From Codonopsis lanceolata (taxonomy: Eukaryota; Streptophyta; Magnoliopsida; Asterales; Campanulaceae), in NCBI GenBank assembly GCA_013146195.2, contig CM028381.1, positions 98,272,380 through 98,336,379 of the forward strand: a stretch of DNA of 64,000 bases. Direction: 5' to 3'. The stretch's first letter is position 1; every line of letters begins with the position of its first letter. Shown here piece after piece: positions 32,761 to 44,095 of this stretch. The translations under genes and the position numbers were made by a program. The notes beneath the pieces were generated by a model, which did no database searches, was not told the origin of the DNA, and was given only the letters and a program-made list of their open reading frames with translations.

Positions 32761-32836
32761 ATGAGTAAGAACGGAAACAATTGGTTTCCTTTATAAAGAA
32801 AGTGTTTAAGAATTCTTCCCAGGATTGTCCGGAGAA
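32761..32836 (+). pseudogene. Captured first exon resembling an IQD gene
   Basis: From an ATG the translation gives MSKNGNNW, then after a one-base shift SFIKKVFKNSSQDCPE, resembling the N-terminus of plant IQ67-domain (IQD) calmodulin-binding proteins (MGK..NWFS.VKK.F). It is followed at once by a GTATGT splice-donor sequence. Short, so homology is tentative. Sits inside the MULE, flanked by 5'-UTR-like sequence (32540-32760). Confidence 0.4.
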
Positions 32837-33548
32837 GTATGTTCAGTTTGGATTGGTGGGGTTAATTTGGTTTTTTAATTGGTTTGCCCATGGAGACAAT
32901 GAGCCCTTGAAATTAGTTTGTTAATTGGGTTTTTTAAATTGGTTTGTTAATAATCAATTTTGGTTGCAGTTCTTTACTGGAAAAAATGGTAGAATGGGTG
33001 AGAGAGGAGGGTGAGGAGCAGATGCTTCGTTAGGGCCGACAATTAAAACCAAAAATCTGTTAATCTATCAAACCCGATTTGAAAATTACCCGATTCAACT
33101 CGTTTTGTTAAATATTTTTTTGGGGTTGAAACAGATTATACATTTCGATCCGTTATTTTTTGCTATATAAATGTAGGGTTTTTGATTGAAAATGCGGGTT
33201 GAAACGGGGCGACCTGTTTCGACCTAACTCATCCCGATTCGTTTAATTCTAGGCTATAACAGGCAACGTCCCGTTTCGCCCCAATTCATACCCGACCCGA
33301 TCGCGAGCCCTATGCTTGGGTATTAAAATACATTCACATGGCCCCTTTGATTATATTCACCATGGCCCACTTATTTTTATAATGTTACATATTGACATTT
33401 TTTGGAAATTGAAAAGACTAGTTTGGCCTCAATTGAATGCACATGAGTGAACATATGTTCTATTAACAACACTTCAGTTAGATGAGTAAAATTTACATTC
33501 TTTGGTTTGTAACATGCATTTATAGGAGTGTTAGTTGACTTTGACATA

Positions 33549-33796
33549 GTGTATCCAAAAGGGGAAACTCTCTTCCCGAGAGCCCCCACAGTACACCCCA
33601 GATCCATGAGAATATAAGAGAGAAAATCACAGTGACTCAGTGATTAAGAAGCTAGGAGGACCCGTGCCTAATACCTACAAGGAGCCACCCCCATAAGAGG
33701 ATGAAACCCTTACACTGCGGTTGCTAGGACTCGATCCTTGGACCTGTATCCAAATCTACTAGTTCTTAACGAACTGGGCTACGTCCGTGAGGGCTG
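33549..33796 (-). mobile_element. tRNA-derived SINE in the MULE
   Basis: 248 bp bounded by a 12-bp duplication GACTTTGACATA (33537-33548 and 33797-33808). On the minus strand it has a pol III A box (TAGCCCAGTTCGTTAAG, 33766-33782) and B box (GGATCGAGTCCT, 33726-33737), about 35 bp apart as in tRNA genes. Confidence 0.85.
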
Positions 33797-34079
33797 GACT
33801 TTGACATAATACAAAGACTAACGGTGCATTTAACCCATTAATGTTAGATACAATTTAGATTCAATTTTCAAAACCTTCAAAATGAGTCTCAGCAAGTAAC
33901 TTAAAAATGTTATATAAAAGCTTTCTTTTGTTTTTAATTGCAACTATAAAAAGTTATACACTTTAAAATATATTAAAATTTCAACGTTACAAGGTGAGTT
34001 AAAACTTACCATTCTTGAACTCTAGTGGTACTTATTATTCTTATTCCGTGTGTTGATGTGTTGAGTTGTAACCTGTGAG

Positions 34080-34402
34080 TAGAGTGGCAAATGGGACGGG
34101 CCTAAATGAGCGGCAGGTTCAAATGGGCGGGCAAATAAGTGCTTATTTAATAATATGAGTATATATGAGCGGGCACTAAATGAGCATATGCACTCATTTA
34201 CTCATTAACATACACTTATCAAATAAATACAAAAAGTTTCAGCATGGGTGCCCAAGTGGACGTCTATTTAGCCTATCATCATTAATGGTCTTAAATATGT
34301 ATGCCCATTTGTGCCCACTTAAAATATTGGGTGTGCTCATACCCATTATTTGTTGGGCGGTCTAGGCGGACAAATGGACACGAACAAAATTTATCACCTT
34401 TA
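34080..34402. mobile_element. hAT-type MITE
   Basis: 323 bp, 8-bp duplication CCTGTGAG (34072-34079, 34403-34410), inverted ends TAGAGTGGCAAAT / TAAAGGTGATAAAT. The interior is rich in 'aaatgggcggg'-type words in both orientations. No transposase. Confidence 0.85.
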
Positions 34403-34410
34403 CCTGTGAG

Positions 34411-36068
34411 AAAGTAAAATTTCATCTTATAAATTAAAATTTGTATATGAGATTTACTTAAAATAATCACAAGAGGTGAATATCTTGCTCTATGGTGCTT
34501 GTTAATTTTAATTTTCTACTTCATTTTATTTCTTTTGTAAATGGTCAATTGCAAGTTGATGACTGGACAAATTTTCTAAAAATAATGGTAAAAAGATAAA
34601 TAAATAAATAAATTACAGTTAATCAAAAGTATAGTGAGTAACACTACCGTTTGATATGTAAGATAAGATGATAACGATCATGTCACTTTATAGTATCAAG
34701 CCATCATTAAGCATCATCATGAGCTCATCTGATAACAAGCATATTTATATGATGATACTTTACAAAAATGGGTATGAAAATACATACATCAATTTTCGAC
34801 TAATTAACATTATTTTAGAAAAAACAAAAACTTATACATCATTTTTATCATTTTTCATTGGGCATACATACTATTAAAATCTTAGATGTGACTAGAAATG
34901 GTGTTATTTGCCACATAATTAAAGCATGCCTTCCTTGACTTACCACAATTTAATTCCATTGACAAAGTTGAACAACATATTTATGAGTGGGCCAATGAAA
35001 TAATGCAAAATATCCTTTTAATTTTGAAATTATATGTACAACAATGTCAAATGGGATATTTTCTGAGTATAATAATTTAATACTTTCTAAAATTAAACCA
35101 CTAAAAACTGATCATTTATATTTAAAACGCATATACTTATTATACAACTATTTAATGAATATTTTGTAACGGCATCCACTAGAAGAACTAATTGTAAACA
35201 TAAATATTGTATTTTTAACTAAGCACAAATAGAGTCCAAGTTTAGGGACAATTTGTGAAAATGGTGTAAGTATAGGGTTGATTCATGTAATTGCCGCTTT
35301 TAACAACTAACAATAACAAGTTACATAGACCATAATATATTAGACCAATTCCAATCAGTTTCAGTAGTATCCATTATTCCAACTTTAACCTATCATATCA
35401 AATCTTACACCAAAAAGAATATTTCTTAGCATATTCTATTTTGATTTTCTACTAACATTTTAAATTGTAATTATTAATATTACACAATTAATATTTATTA
35501 TATTTAATAGGTTTATTTATAATACTATTTATATAATTAATAATAATCTAAACTTAGTAATTTAAAATATTTTTTTATTTAAAATATTATAAATTACATC
35601 ATTAATATTTATTACATTGCTAGTTTTAGTTATTAATCCATTAAAATATTTTTAAATTAATAATATTTTTTTGTATTAAAAAATAATTTTTTATTTTAAA
35701 AAAGAGTGGATCCCATCAATCTCAATCTGGGGATAGATGAATAGTATTACCCCAAATTTTGGGTGATAATATTCATTTACCCAAATTGGGGAGAAGTGTG
35801 GGGGTTACCGGGTTAGGTTGGAGGGATTCGGGGTTAGTTTTGCCTCAATTTGGGGATTAGGGGGTTCGGCTGGAGAAGCTCTAAATGAAAAACTATAGCT
35901 AAATGATGAAACATCATCATGGGATTTTTTACAGCAAAAATAAAATCGCGAGCCCAAAAGTGTAAAAGTGAAAATAATATTCACTGTCAAAAATGAACAT
36001 ATCCAAATGTTATTGTCAATGAAGCCCATGAAAAGATAAATCATGGGCCAAAGCCCAAAGAAAACATC
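34411..36068. other. AT-rich interval without recognised genes
   Basis: Low-GC sequence with no credible frame. The part 35700-35885 is GC-richer and repetitive (gggg/cccc with 'ccaaattt' words), suggesting the edge of an old element whose termini I could not match. Confidence 0.3.
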
Positions 36069-37100
36069 AGTACACCCCAACGATGTAAGGTTTGTCACAG
36101 AATGCCATCTTACATTACTATTTGTCCCAATTTGCACCCTAGTCGTGATATCCATCATATCCGTTAGAAAGATAACGAAAAGTTAACGAAAAATATATTT
36201 TAAACTTTATAATTATAGAAATTATACGACAAAAAAAGTAGATTGAACTAATATATACAAATAATAAATTAAAACAAAATAAAAATAAAACCCAAAAAAA
36301 AAATAAGCGCACAAAAAAAAAAAAAGGTCAAACATGACTGGGTAATTGACATTTTTTTTAATCAAAAGGTTATGCTAGCATGTATAATAAACATGTTCTA
36401 ATTTGTTAATGGACCTATGAATTATTGAATTATGTATTGTAAATTTGTAATTTGTTAATGGACCTATGAAATTCTATTCATCTATTAACTATTTTTTTGT
36501 TCTTTTGAAGCATGAAATTATATTAAATTGTTGGTTTTACTTTTAAAATCTAACATTATATTATAATCATTATTTTTAAATAATTTGGTGATATTTTCTA
36601 TTAATAAATTTGAAATTTAATGCTTGTTAATCATGTTAAATTAAGAAAAATATTCAAACAAGGTAATTATGTTAATTATTCAATCTACTAAATTTTTTTC
36701 TACCGTATAATTTCTTTTGAACCGTGAAATGATATTAAATTGTTGGTTTTACTTTTAAAATTTAACCTTATATTGTAATCATTATTTTTAAATAGTTTGG
36801 TGATATTTTCTATTAATAAATTTGAAATTTTAATGCTTGTTAATTATGTTATATTAGGAAAAATATTAAAAACATGGTAATTATGTTAATTATGCTATCT
36901 ACTTTTTTTCTGCCGTATAATTTATACCATTATAAAGTATAAAAGGTAACTTTTCGTTAACATTTCGTTATCTTTCTAACGGCTGTCACGACTAAGTGGT
37001 AAATTGAGGACAAATGGTAACGTCAGATGACATTTTGGGACAAACTTTAGGTTGTGGTGCAGTTTGAGATTGAGTGTATACTTTAGGGGGTAATTATATT
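36069..37100. mobile_element. MULE-like element with long inverted arms
   Basis: Left arm (about 36072-36200) and right arm (about 36940-37075) are imperfect reverse complements over more than 100 bp, sharing 'catttgtcc', 'gtcgtgac' and 'gttagaaagataacgaaa' blocks. The right arm extends further out (to about 37100) than the left, so the left end is truncated and no target duplication is visible. Long arms suggest a MULE. The interior holds a 212-bp tandem duplication. Confidence 0.55.
36513..36925. repeat. Tandem duplication, period ~212 bp
   Basis: Two AT-rich copies starting 'tgaaat..tattaaattg' at 36513 and 36725, with small indels, both ending in a 'ccgtataattt' motif. Confidence 0.85.
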
Positions 37101-37220
37101 TTGGTCTATTTGGTGTTTTATTTTAGATGTTAAAAGAGAGGCTTGATCTTCTACTTGTATGTTTTCTTGTTTATAAAGGCATTAAGAAAATAAGCTACAA
37201 TCAATAGATAGTTATTTAAT

Positions 37221-37705
37221 AATAGGTATTTAATACAACAACTATAAAATACTTAATAACACTTTTTGATTTTTTTTACCAATTTGTCATTTGTTCAATT
37301 TATAATTAAATGGAAAAAACAAGATTAATGGTAGAGGTGGGTGGGAGGTGGTGGGGCTGGGCAAAAGTTGGTTTTTAATTAAATGAAAAAAAAAAACATT
37401 TTTTTTACAGGGCGGAGATACCTGCGGAGGTTGGGCGGGCAATGGGAGGGACTGGGGAGGCCCAGTCCGTGTGGGAGGGTGGGGAGAGCGGGTGAGGGGG
37501 CGGGTGGGCTATGGTTGGGAGGAATGAGGAGGAGGGCATCGGTGGGTGGGGGAGGTGGTGGGGTTGGCAGGCGGTTGGGCGGTCGGTGGTGGTCCGATGG
37601 CGGTGTTCAAATTTTTTTGTTTTATTTTTGTTAAGGGTAATATTGTATTTTTATAACAAAATGTTGTATTAATTATTTTATATGTGTTGTATTAAGTATT
37701 GCCCT
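37221..37705. mobile_element. MULE-like element with G-rich core
   Basis: 9-bp duplication TTATTTAAT (37212-37220, 37706-37714). Ends are imperfect inverted repeats (AGGTATTTAATACAACA against GGGCAATACTTAATACAACA). The core (37330-37610) is strongly G-rich on the plus strand with many GGG runs (potential G-quadruplexes), unlike its AT-rich neighbours, so it may be captured sequence. The 83-codon frame through it is Gly/Arg-rich and not a recognisable protein. Confidence 0.55.
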
Positions 37706-37714
37706 TTATTTAAT

Positions 37715-38272
37715 TTATGAATGATATGATTTTTTAAGAATGGAGGTAGTAGTAGTAAGTTGGGAGACTTGGAGTCATATCTTTACCTACGTCGTCGCGC
37801 GTTGGGTAGCCTAGTCTGAAGTCTGATTGACACTCAGCTTATTGCAAGTCTGGATAAAGGAGGACCAAAGAGGGTTTCCACTTTCCACTAGGTAGTCCAA
37901 CAACCATTATACTAAAACTTTGTAAAGACAGAACATCGTCTTTCTAAAGATTAAAGTAAAGATGTGAATTAAATATGTTGTTGATTATCTTCATTGGCCG
38001 AGCAAATGAAGATGTAAACAGGAAGTAGATTAAAAAACAAAAAATAATGGATGTATATGTCTGTGTTTTGGGATTGGAAAATTGGGATTTGGAATGAGGA
38101 ATTGAGTTACCGGAAAGGGACGGAGTAGACGCGTTAGTTGTCGTTAACCAATCCCCTAGCCCCTTCTCGGGAGAAGGGCATCGCAAAGTTGGCCCTTAAC
38201 CAACTAGGTGTACCACTCCATAGTGGTTATTCGCTTCGAGGGGGAGGAGGTGGAAATCCCGTGACCAGGGGG
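37715..38272. other. Unassigned interval left of the second Tat element
   Basis: No credible frame. From 38108 GC content rises and a 'tagttggttaag'-like word occurs on the minus strand (near 38190), but a full pol III promoter is not found. The truncation point of the Tat element to the right lies somewhere here. Confidence 0.3.
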
Positions 38273-39735
38273 TCAGAATAGCATGAGTGGGCGAAGAACC
38301 AAACCCCATTGAATAGTTTCTTGGGATGCCTTAGTTGTCTGAGATCGGGTGCTTCGACTTCCCCATCGGGCATCCGATACAGCTTGTCTTTTCCGAGATG
38401 CATGCTCGTTGGTCGGCGTCGTTACGGGAGGAGATTTCGGCTGCTTGTGGCTAATGAGCTCTACATGGCGAGTAACAGATCTCGCCTTGAAGTCAGTCTT
38501 GCGCTGCCTCAGTATATCCTTCACCACTATCATTAAAAAAAAGGAAATGAATTAGAAAACAACAAGACATATTTTTTCCAGAGATCAACAAACAAAACAT
38601 ATATTAGCATCATTAAAGTCAAGATGAGGGGTATAGTCTCCCCCTTGACTACACAGATCATATTCACTGGGGAACTTGTTGTCATGACAAGTCCCCCAAA
38701 AAGGATGGGCAGGTTAGGGTATAATGGCAATCAAGGGTTCCACACCCTCCACAGGAACATGATACATCCCAACCAGACGCAAGACTTTCAAATCCTGAAC
38801 GATTGATTTCCAATCAATCAACCACCTTTGACCCTGCTCGGTCACCCCCAGTGCATCCCTCAACAAGGCCATACACCTATCTTCTCCAGTGAAGGTGTCG
38901 AATCAGTCGTAAGTCGGTGGCTTCATTACATAAGGGGTCGGGCCAAAGGGCCATCCAACCCGGGACTTTACAACAATGATCTTCTTGTCCCACTTGTCGA
39001 CCTTGTGGGAAAACTCGGTAACCAACTTCAAAGCCACGACCTTCGTGCGACCAGTAATCCTGCCCGATCTATTGTCCTTGGTGAATTGGAAAAGTTTATG
39101 GAGTATGGTCATTTCTACTTCAAAGCTGACTAGCCAGTAGGTCACACTAAAAGCAAACAAAATTAACATGGTGGTGAGTTGGAGATCACATGGAACAGCG
39201 TTGGTCTCCCTCAAGAACTCGATAATAAAAGGGTCCAACGGAAAACGCATCCTGACGCAGAAGAAGTCGTAGAAGAAGACTATTCTTTTCGTTTTGCTTC
39301 TCATCTGAATAGGAGTCATCTCAGACTCATAAGGAACTCCTCGCTAATCTTCCTCGGAAATCCCAATTGAGCTAAATCAATTCCCGACCTCCACTACAGA
39401 ATCAATTGACTCCCAGTGAGCAAGCTAGCTTAGGTTATAATAATATTCATTACGGTTTCTCCGTCCTGCCTGTGGTCGGCCAGCCAATTCCTCCTCGCTT
39501 GGGATCCCACTCGAGCTCTCCTCATCACCCTGATCGGTGGTTACATCATTCACAATCCTTCCAGTGGGAGCTCGGTTGCTCGATTCCTATGTATTCTTTC
39601 CTTCAAGAACATGTACAATAGAGCTAGTCTTTTCATAATTGTTAGTGCATTGGTTTCTTGAGCACCCTGATCATAATCATATGCCTCTTGTTCGTAATCA
39701 GAACCCTCATCAAACAGGTGAAGAGGAGAAGACAT
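38273..39735 (-). pseudogene. Antisense accessory gene of Tat element ('putative gypsy-type transposon' family)
   Basis: Starts at Met 39735 (SSPLHLFDEGSDYEQEAY, acidic) right after a TAG splice acceptor. The clear domain is at 38903-39319: RMRFPLDPFIIEFLRETNAV, PCDLQLTTMLILFAF, HKLFQFTKDNRSG, VDKWDKKIIVVKSRVGWPF, PTPYVMKPPTYD, which I recognise as the family annotated in plants as 'putative gypsy type transposon' (PF04195-like; name from memory). Further blocks run to about 38750 and a Ser/Lys-rich tail frame lies at 38273-38533. Stops and frame changes at about 39560, 39400 and 38740 mark decay or introns. It is antisense to the element, as in Tat elements such as Grande. Confidence 0.7.
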
Positions 39736-39736
39736 C

Positions 39737-39962
39737 CTACCAGTGATCGAGGGAAGATCTTGATTAAAAGACTTTAACGGAAATGGTGACTTTTCCCCGA
39801 AATTCTTCGATTTCCCTGAGACTCACTCTAATCTAGAAGAAGGAACTCAAAAACTCAACCCAGAAAAGATGAACGTGAAGAACATGCATGAAAAAACCCA
39901 GAAACTTGAAAAAATTCAAGACATGTGCAGAAAAAGGAGAATTAGAACAAAAAGAGACTTAC
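39737..39962 (-). other. Putative 5'-UTR intron of the antisense gene
   Basis: On the minus strand a GTAAGT donor (39962-39957) and a GGTAG acceptor two bases upstream of the ATG frame a 226-bp pyrimidine-containing segment. Inferred from sequence only. Confidence 0.45.
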
Positions 39963-40140
39963 TTGTTCGTTGAAGGGGGGTAAGATTGCTGGAGGGTGAG
40001 ATTTGGAAACGGTCCAGGTTGTAGACGGAGGAAATTTGGTAGCCGGAAAAGCAAAGATCAAAAAGGAGAGTATCGTCGATTGCAAGGTAAGTTTGGAAAC
40101 AAGAAGGCAGTAAAAAGCGTGAAGGATCTAGGTTTTCCCC

Positions 40141-40147
40141 TTTTATA
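40141..40147 (-). promoter_or_regulatory. TATA box of the antisense accessory gene
   Basis: Minus strand CTCCTATAAAAGGGG, a near-consensus plant TATA box, 180 bp upstream of the inferred 5'-UTR donor. It would fire away from the LTR, opposite to the element's own transcript. Confidence 0.55.
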
Positions 40148-40476
40148 GGAGAAATTTGAGGAATAGACACTCAAATCACGCGCCCAAGGCCTTTCCAAAT
40201 TCAAACTATGGCGGTTGCGACACACCCGATCAAGCCCGCCATTAATGCACGTCTCAAGAAAACGCGATCCATCATGACACTATAACTAGCCGACGTCACC
40301 CTAGAAGAACCTTCTAGCTTCCTGCAACCGTTGTTTCGGATACACCAACTATCGCCAACAAAGCAACTCCGCTCGCTTCTATCACAACAAAAATAAACAA
40401 GTGTTCTGCTCCCGAATCCAAGCTACAACAAAATTACAAACATGTTTCTTGCACCGAGCATAAATACTCGTCGAAC

Positions 40477-40493
40477 AAGGAGCAGGGGGCCAC
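40477..40493 (+). other. Polypurine tract of the second Tat element
   Basis: AAGGAGCAGGGGGCCAC directly before the LTR start TGATGAGC; primes plus-strand DNA and fixes the element's plus orientation. Confidence 0.75.
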
Positions 40494-40610
40494 TGATGAG
40501 CTCGACCCAAATCCTGGTCACGAGCCAAGCACATGTGTCTTCACATGATAAGTACGTGGAAGACACAGACTAGGAAATAGGTCACCCGAGCAGGATAACC
40601 CGGGGTAAAC

Positions 40611-41000
40611 TGTTGGGTTTTAATCGAAATTAACAAGGCGGAATAACAATACTTTAATTTCAAAAACCATCCCAAGATCCATGCGAGTTAATATAAATTA
40701 GATTTAGGATACATACCTGAATATTGGAACGATCAATCTTCAATAGAATCACATTTGAATCACGATCACCGTAACAAATGATTTGCACGACTTAATTTCT
40801 ATGGTATCCACATGAATGTATTGGACATGATTAGTCCAACAATTATGTGCTAGACAATTGTTGAATCAAAGTAGGAAGTAGGAAACCCTTCGTCAAACGA
40901 AAGACTATTTCCTAATTTTTATCTCTACGAATTTAGTGTTTTGCCAAACCCTAAATTTGTTTGTGTGTTAAAATAAAATCCATCTTTTACATCAAGAAGA

Positions 41001-41093
<93 letters not shown>

Positions 41094-42094
41094 AAAGAGA
41101 GATATGGGGCGGCCATTATAAGTCCTAGTCTAACTAGGACAATATTGTGGTCTCCATTTTATTTTATCTTGAGCCCATTAATCCGATTAATGACCCAAAT
41201 AAATTCCAGTCCAACTCATTCTAAGTGTGTGACCCAATAGGTTCCTAAATTATATTGGCAATAATTAATTACTATATCAAATATATAATTAATTATAAAT
41301 AATGAGCTGCATCTAGTAATACATCATTGTTACCCAAGTAATATGAATTATCAGTGATTACAAATAACTGATTGTGACCAAAATAGTTCTTATCTCTTTG
41401 TCCAAATATTTAATTAAACACAAGGCATGAAACGTGTCTCCTTATTATAATTTAAACTTGGTTTCTTGATCTTCGAGTAGACTTATATAATTAACAAATA
41501 AACTTAATATCTCATATTGATTTATTTGAGCATGACCATGCATTTACTTAAGTCCCATTCATTCAAGGGGCTCATAAATATTATACACCTGTTATGTAGA
41601 AGGGACAAATTCTATCTACATCGTTCATATCCCTCAGAAATATTCGTGGCACATCCAATATTCGACTTTATAATCACTTTGTTACAGAATGACGTTTATC
41701 GATATCAAAATATACAACTCCTCATCGAGGGTATATAACGACTTCAAGTCGAATGACAACGGACATATTTGTCATTATGAGAATCGCTTATGACACCACA
41801 TAACGATCCACATAGCATTCTCATGCGGGTCAATCTAGTACGTCGTTACACCTAACACACACCCATGTGTAGAGTGATACCAACTATATGAGTTTCAACA
41901 CATACTAGTCTCAGTGTATTATTATTGCACTTATTAATAATAATACTCAACCAGAGATATTTAAGAATAACATATTTATTATAAGGGCTTTATGATGCAT
42001 TACTATGAATAAACAAACAATACATAATAAATAAATTCCTCAATAAATAATGATACATGGAGAAATATATTTGCTTCTAGGGCATAAACCAACA
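40611..42094 (-). mobile_element. Ty1/copia solo LTR (TGTTGG...CCAACA)
   Basis: Perfect 5-bp duplication TAAAC at 40606-40610 and 42095-42099; ends TGTTGGGTTT and AAACCAACA. 1484 bp, including an (AT)n array. Minus orientation is preferred because the sense end would then carry the 'ttattccgcc' motif common near copia LTR 3' ends. Confidence 0.88.
41005..41091. repeat. (AT)n microsatellite in copia LTR
   Basis: About 87 bp uninterrupted AT dinucleotide. Confidence 0.95.
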
Positions 42095-42328
42095 TAAACA
42101 TCCTACATACATCCCGACCAGGAATCTTTCTACCGATCTAACCGAGCAAAGAGCAAGGCTGCTCGAATAAACCAGGTATTCATTCCAAACTCAACTGTCT
42201 GATAACTCTCAAGCCCGAGATTTAAGCCACGACTCCGTCAGTTACGCGGTCAACCTGCATTTATGGTCATAAAGGCCTATGATTTCTTCATAGTAATGAC
42301 TTAGCCCGAATTTCACTCCCAAAAGGGC

Positions 42329-42336
42329 TATATATA
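42329..42336 (+). promoter_or_regulatory. LTR TATA box (TATATATA)
   Basis: Within CTATATATACC, about 240 bp before the LTR end, the usual place for a plant LTR promoter. Confidence 0.5.
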
Positions 42337-42571
42337 CCTTACAATGCTTCATTTCAAAGGTACAATGACTTTATACACCGAAACTTTGTCTTTTTGCTTT
42401 CAACCAAGCTAAAGTCTTACTCTCACGCCTGAGGGGTTTCGCGAGGCCCTGCCTTGCATTCCTTCTAAGGTGTTCTTCTTTTGACAAGTTTCTATAAGAT
42501 TATACCTTCACATAAGTCCAGATATCCTACATACCGCAAGGAACGGCCCAAGACCAAATTTTGTAGCATCA

Positions 42572-43319
42572 ATTTTTAAGCGGGAATGGGGGAGTGAGCT
42601 TGCTCATATGTGTCCATTTTGGAGAAGAAGACCTTGTGATCTTTTTTCAAACTCTAGTGTCTTGATATCAAACTAGTTTTACATCCGTGCGTTTAATTAA
42701 ATAATATTAAAGCAAAATGAAGAAACAAATCAAAATCAAAAGAATAAAATAAGAAAAGTAATTTTGAAGGCAATTAATTAAAAAAATTACATCATTTTAT
42801 TGGTAATATTATAGATTTTGAAAAAAAATTTCTTTATACACAACATCTGTTATTTTATTAGTTTCTTCATTTTATTGGTAAGCTATTAAGTTTTATAAAT
42901 ATCTTTTAACAGTTTATCCTTAATTTTTTTCCTACTTTAATTATGACCATATTCACTAGGGCCTTAATGGAAACTGTAAGAATGAATTTTTATTTATGTA
43001 GTTTTTCTCAACAATATTTTGTATGCATTCTTTTAATTTTGTTATTCTTTTATATTTTACTAAAATTTAGTTAAATAAAAATAATATATGTCAGTGTGTT
43101 TAACACACATGTGTTAAATTAGTTACAACAAAATATTTATTTAGGAACAAGAAAAAATAGTTAGTATAATAATCTGGGCCTCTTAATTCAGCCTCTTCAT
43201 GCTAACAGCAGACAATAAGTGGAAAACTCTTGGGGAGTTGAATGAAACTAAACACAGGCCACCGCCACAAGGATGTCTTGCAACATGTCGGGGACCCAAC
43301 CCATTCATATGAATATATA

Positions 43320-43322
<3 letters not shown>
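42572..43322. other. AT-rich interval without genes
   Basis: No frame, no element ends recognised; bounded on the right by the AT array into which the MULE inserted. Confidence 0.3.

Positions 43323-43393
<71 letters not shown>
43323..43393. repeat. (AT)n microsatellite, target of MULE insertion
   Basis: About 71 bp of AT repeat left of the MULE; a further 13-15 bp of the same repeat follows it at 45058-45072. Confidence 0.95.
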
Positions 43394-43397
<4 letters not shown>

Positions 43398-43842
43398 TAA
43401 TATCACTTTTGGTACCCTAAGTATACTCGTTTTTCATTTTGGGTACCCATTGTATCGTGTCAATCAAATTTCATCTTCCAAGTTTCTGATTTTAATCATA
43501 TTACATACCTTTCGTTAAATATTCGTCAAATACTAACGTTTGACCTATTATTGCAGGTGAGAAACCGACTTGACCTTGGTAGCAGGTGAAAAAGACGAGA
43601 GAAAAGGGTATGAGCTCTCCTCATTTCTTCCCCAACCACCTCACCGTACACAACTGAAGGAACAACACAATCCCCCGCCGGCATAATTCAATACTTTCAT
43701 TGAATCACATCTCAATCTCTGATTCTCATTCCCAGTCAACAACAACAACGCCAAAGAAAACTCAATAATACCCTCCTCCACAATCTAACGACAAGAACAA
43801 CAACAATAAAAACCCATCAAAATCCAAAGGATCGATTAAAGT

Positions 43843-43945
43843 GACCTCGAATTCACCACAAATGGCTTCTCTAACCAAAAACTCCTCGACAAAGGCAGAC
43901 ACAGTCTCGTTTACAAAAGCACACTAGGAATCTCCGATTCACATT
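43843..43945 (+). pseudogene. Receptor-like kinase fragment, copy 1
   Basis: Reads DLEFTTNGFSNQKLLDKG, then RHSLVYKSTLG, matching the start of a plant receptor-like cytoplasmic kinase domain (FATNGFS..KLLGKG.HG.VYK), i.e. the glycine-rich ATP loop, with the loop glycines partly lost. Too short to be functional. Captured coding DNA is the simplest explanation; the upstream Asn/Pro-rich text matches a typical juxtamembrane or leader region. Confidence 0.5.
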
Positions 43946-44055
43946 CCCAGTCAACACCAACAATGCTAAAGAAAACCCAACAATACCCTTCTTCACAATC
44001 TGACGACAAGAATAACAACAAAAAATCCATCGAAATCCAACAGTTGGATTAGAGT

Positions 44056-44095
44056 GACCTCGAATTCACCATTAATGGCTTCTAACCAAAAACTC
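44056..44095 (+). pseudogene. Receptor-like kinase fragment, copy 2
   Basis: Second copy reads DLEFTINGF and then stops because of a small deletion relative to copy 1. Confidence 0.45.

Larger units (their letters stand above)
31713..33836. mobile_element. MULE-type transposon, probable Pack-MULE
   Basis: 2124 bp with 14-bp inverted ends GGGTTAAATGCACC / GGTGCATTTAACCC and a perfect 9-bp duplication ATTAATGTT (31704-31712, 33837-33845). 9-bp duplications are diagnostic of Mutator-like elements. No transposase. It contains a gene-like exon at 32761-32836, a hairpin MITE at 32179-32528 and a SINE at 33549-33796. Confidence 0.9.
38273..42571 (+). mobile_element. 3' part of a second Tat-type gypsy element
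   Basis: Plus-oriented: an antisense accessory gene region (38273-40150), then a PPT (40477-40493) and a 3' LTR (40494-42571). pol and 5' LTR are absent, so this is a truncated copy. LTR ends TGATGAGC/GCATCA differ from the 14-29 kb Tat family but resemble the solo LTR at 3360-5318. Confidence 0.7.
40494..42571 (+). repeat. 3' LTR of the second Tat element (split by copia LTR)
   Basis: Ends TGATGAGCTC / GTAGCATCA. Without the nested copia LTR it is about 590 bp. TATA box CTATATATACC at 42328-42338, followed by a pyrimidine-rich R region. Confidence 0.75.

Noticed and set aside
35341..35881. Possible MITE with GACCAATTCCAATC / GAGCTTCTCCAGCC ends
   Set aside because: Inverted repeat is too weak and the flanking TTA/TAA are not direct repeats.
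37383..37634. Gly/Arg-rich 83-codon frame
   Set aside because: Product of G-rich DNA; no domain and ends in AT-rich terminal sequence.
38150..38290. Possible tRNA-like SINE
   Set aside because: An A-box-like word is present but no B box at the right distance and no flanking duplication.
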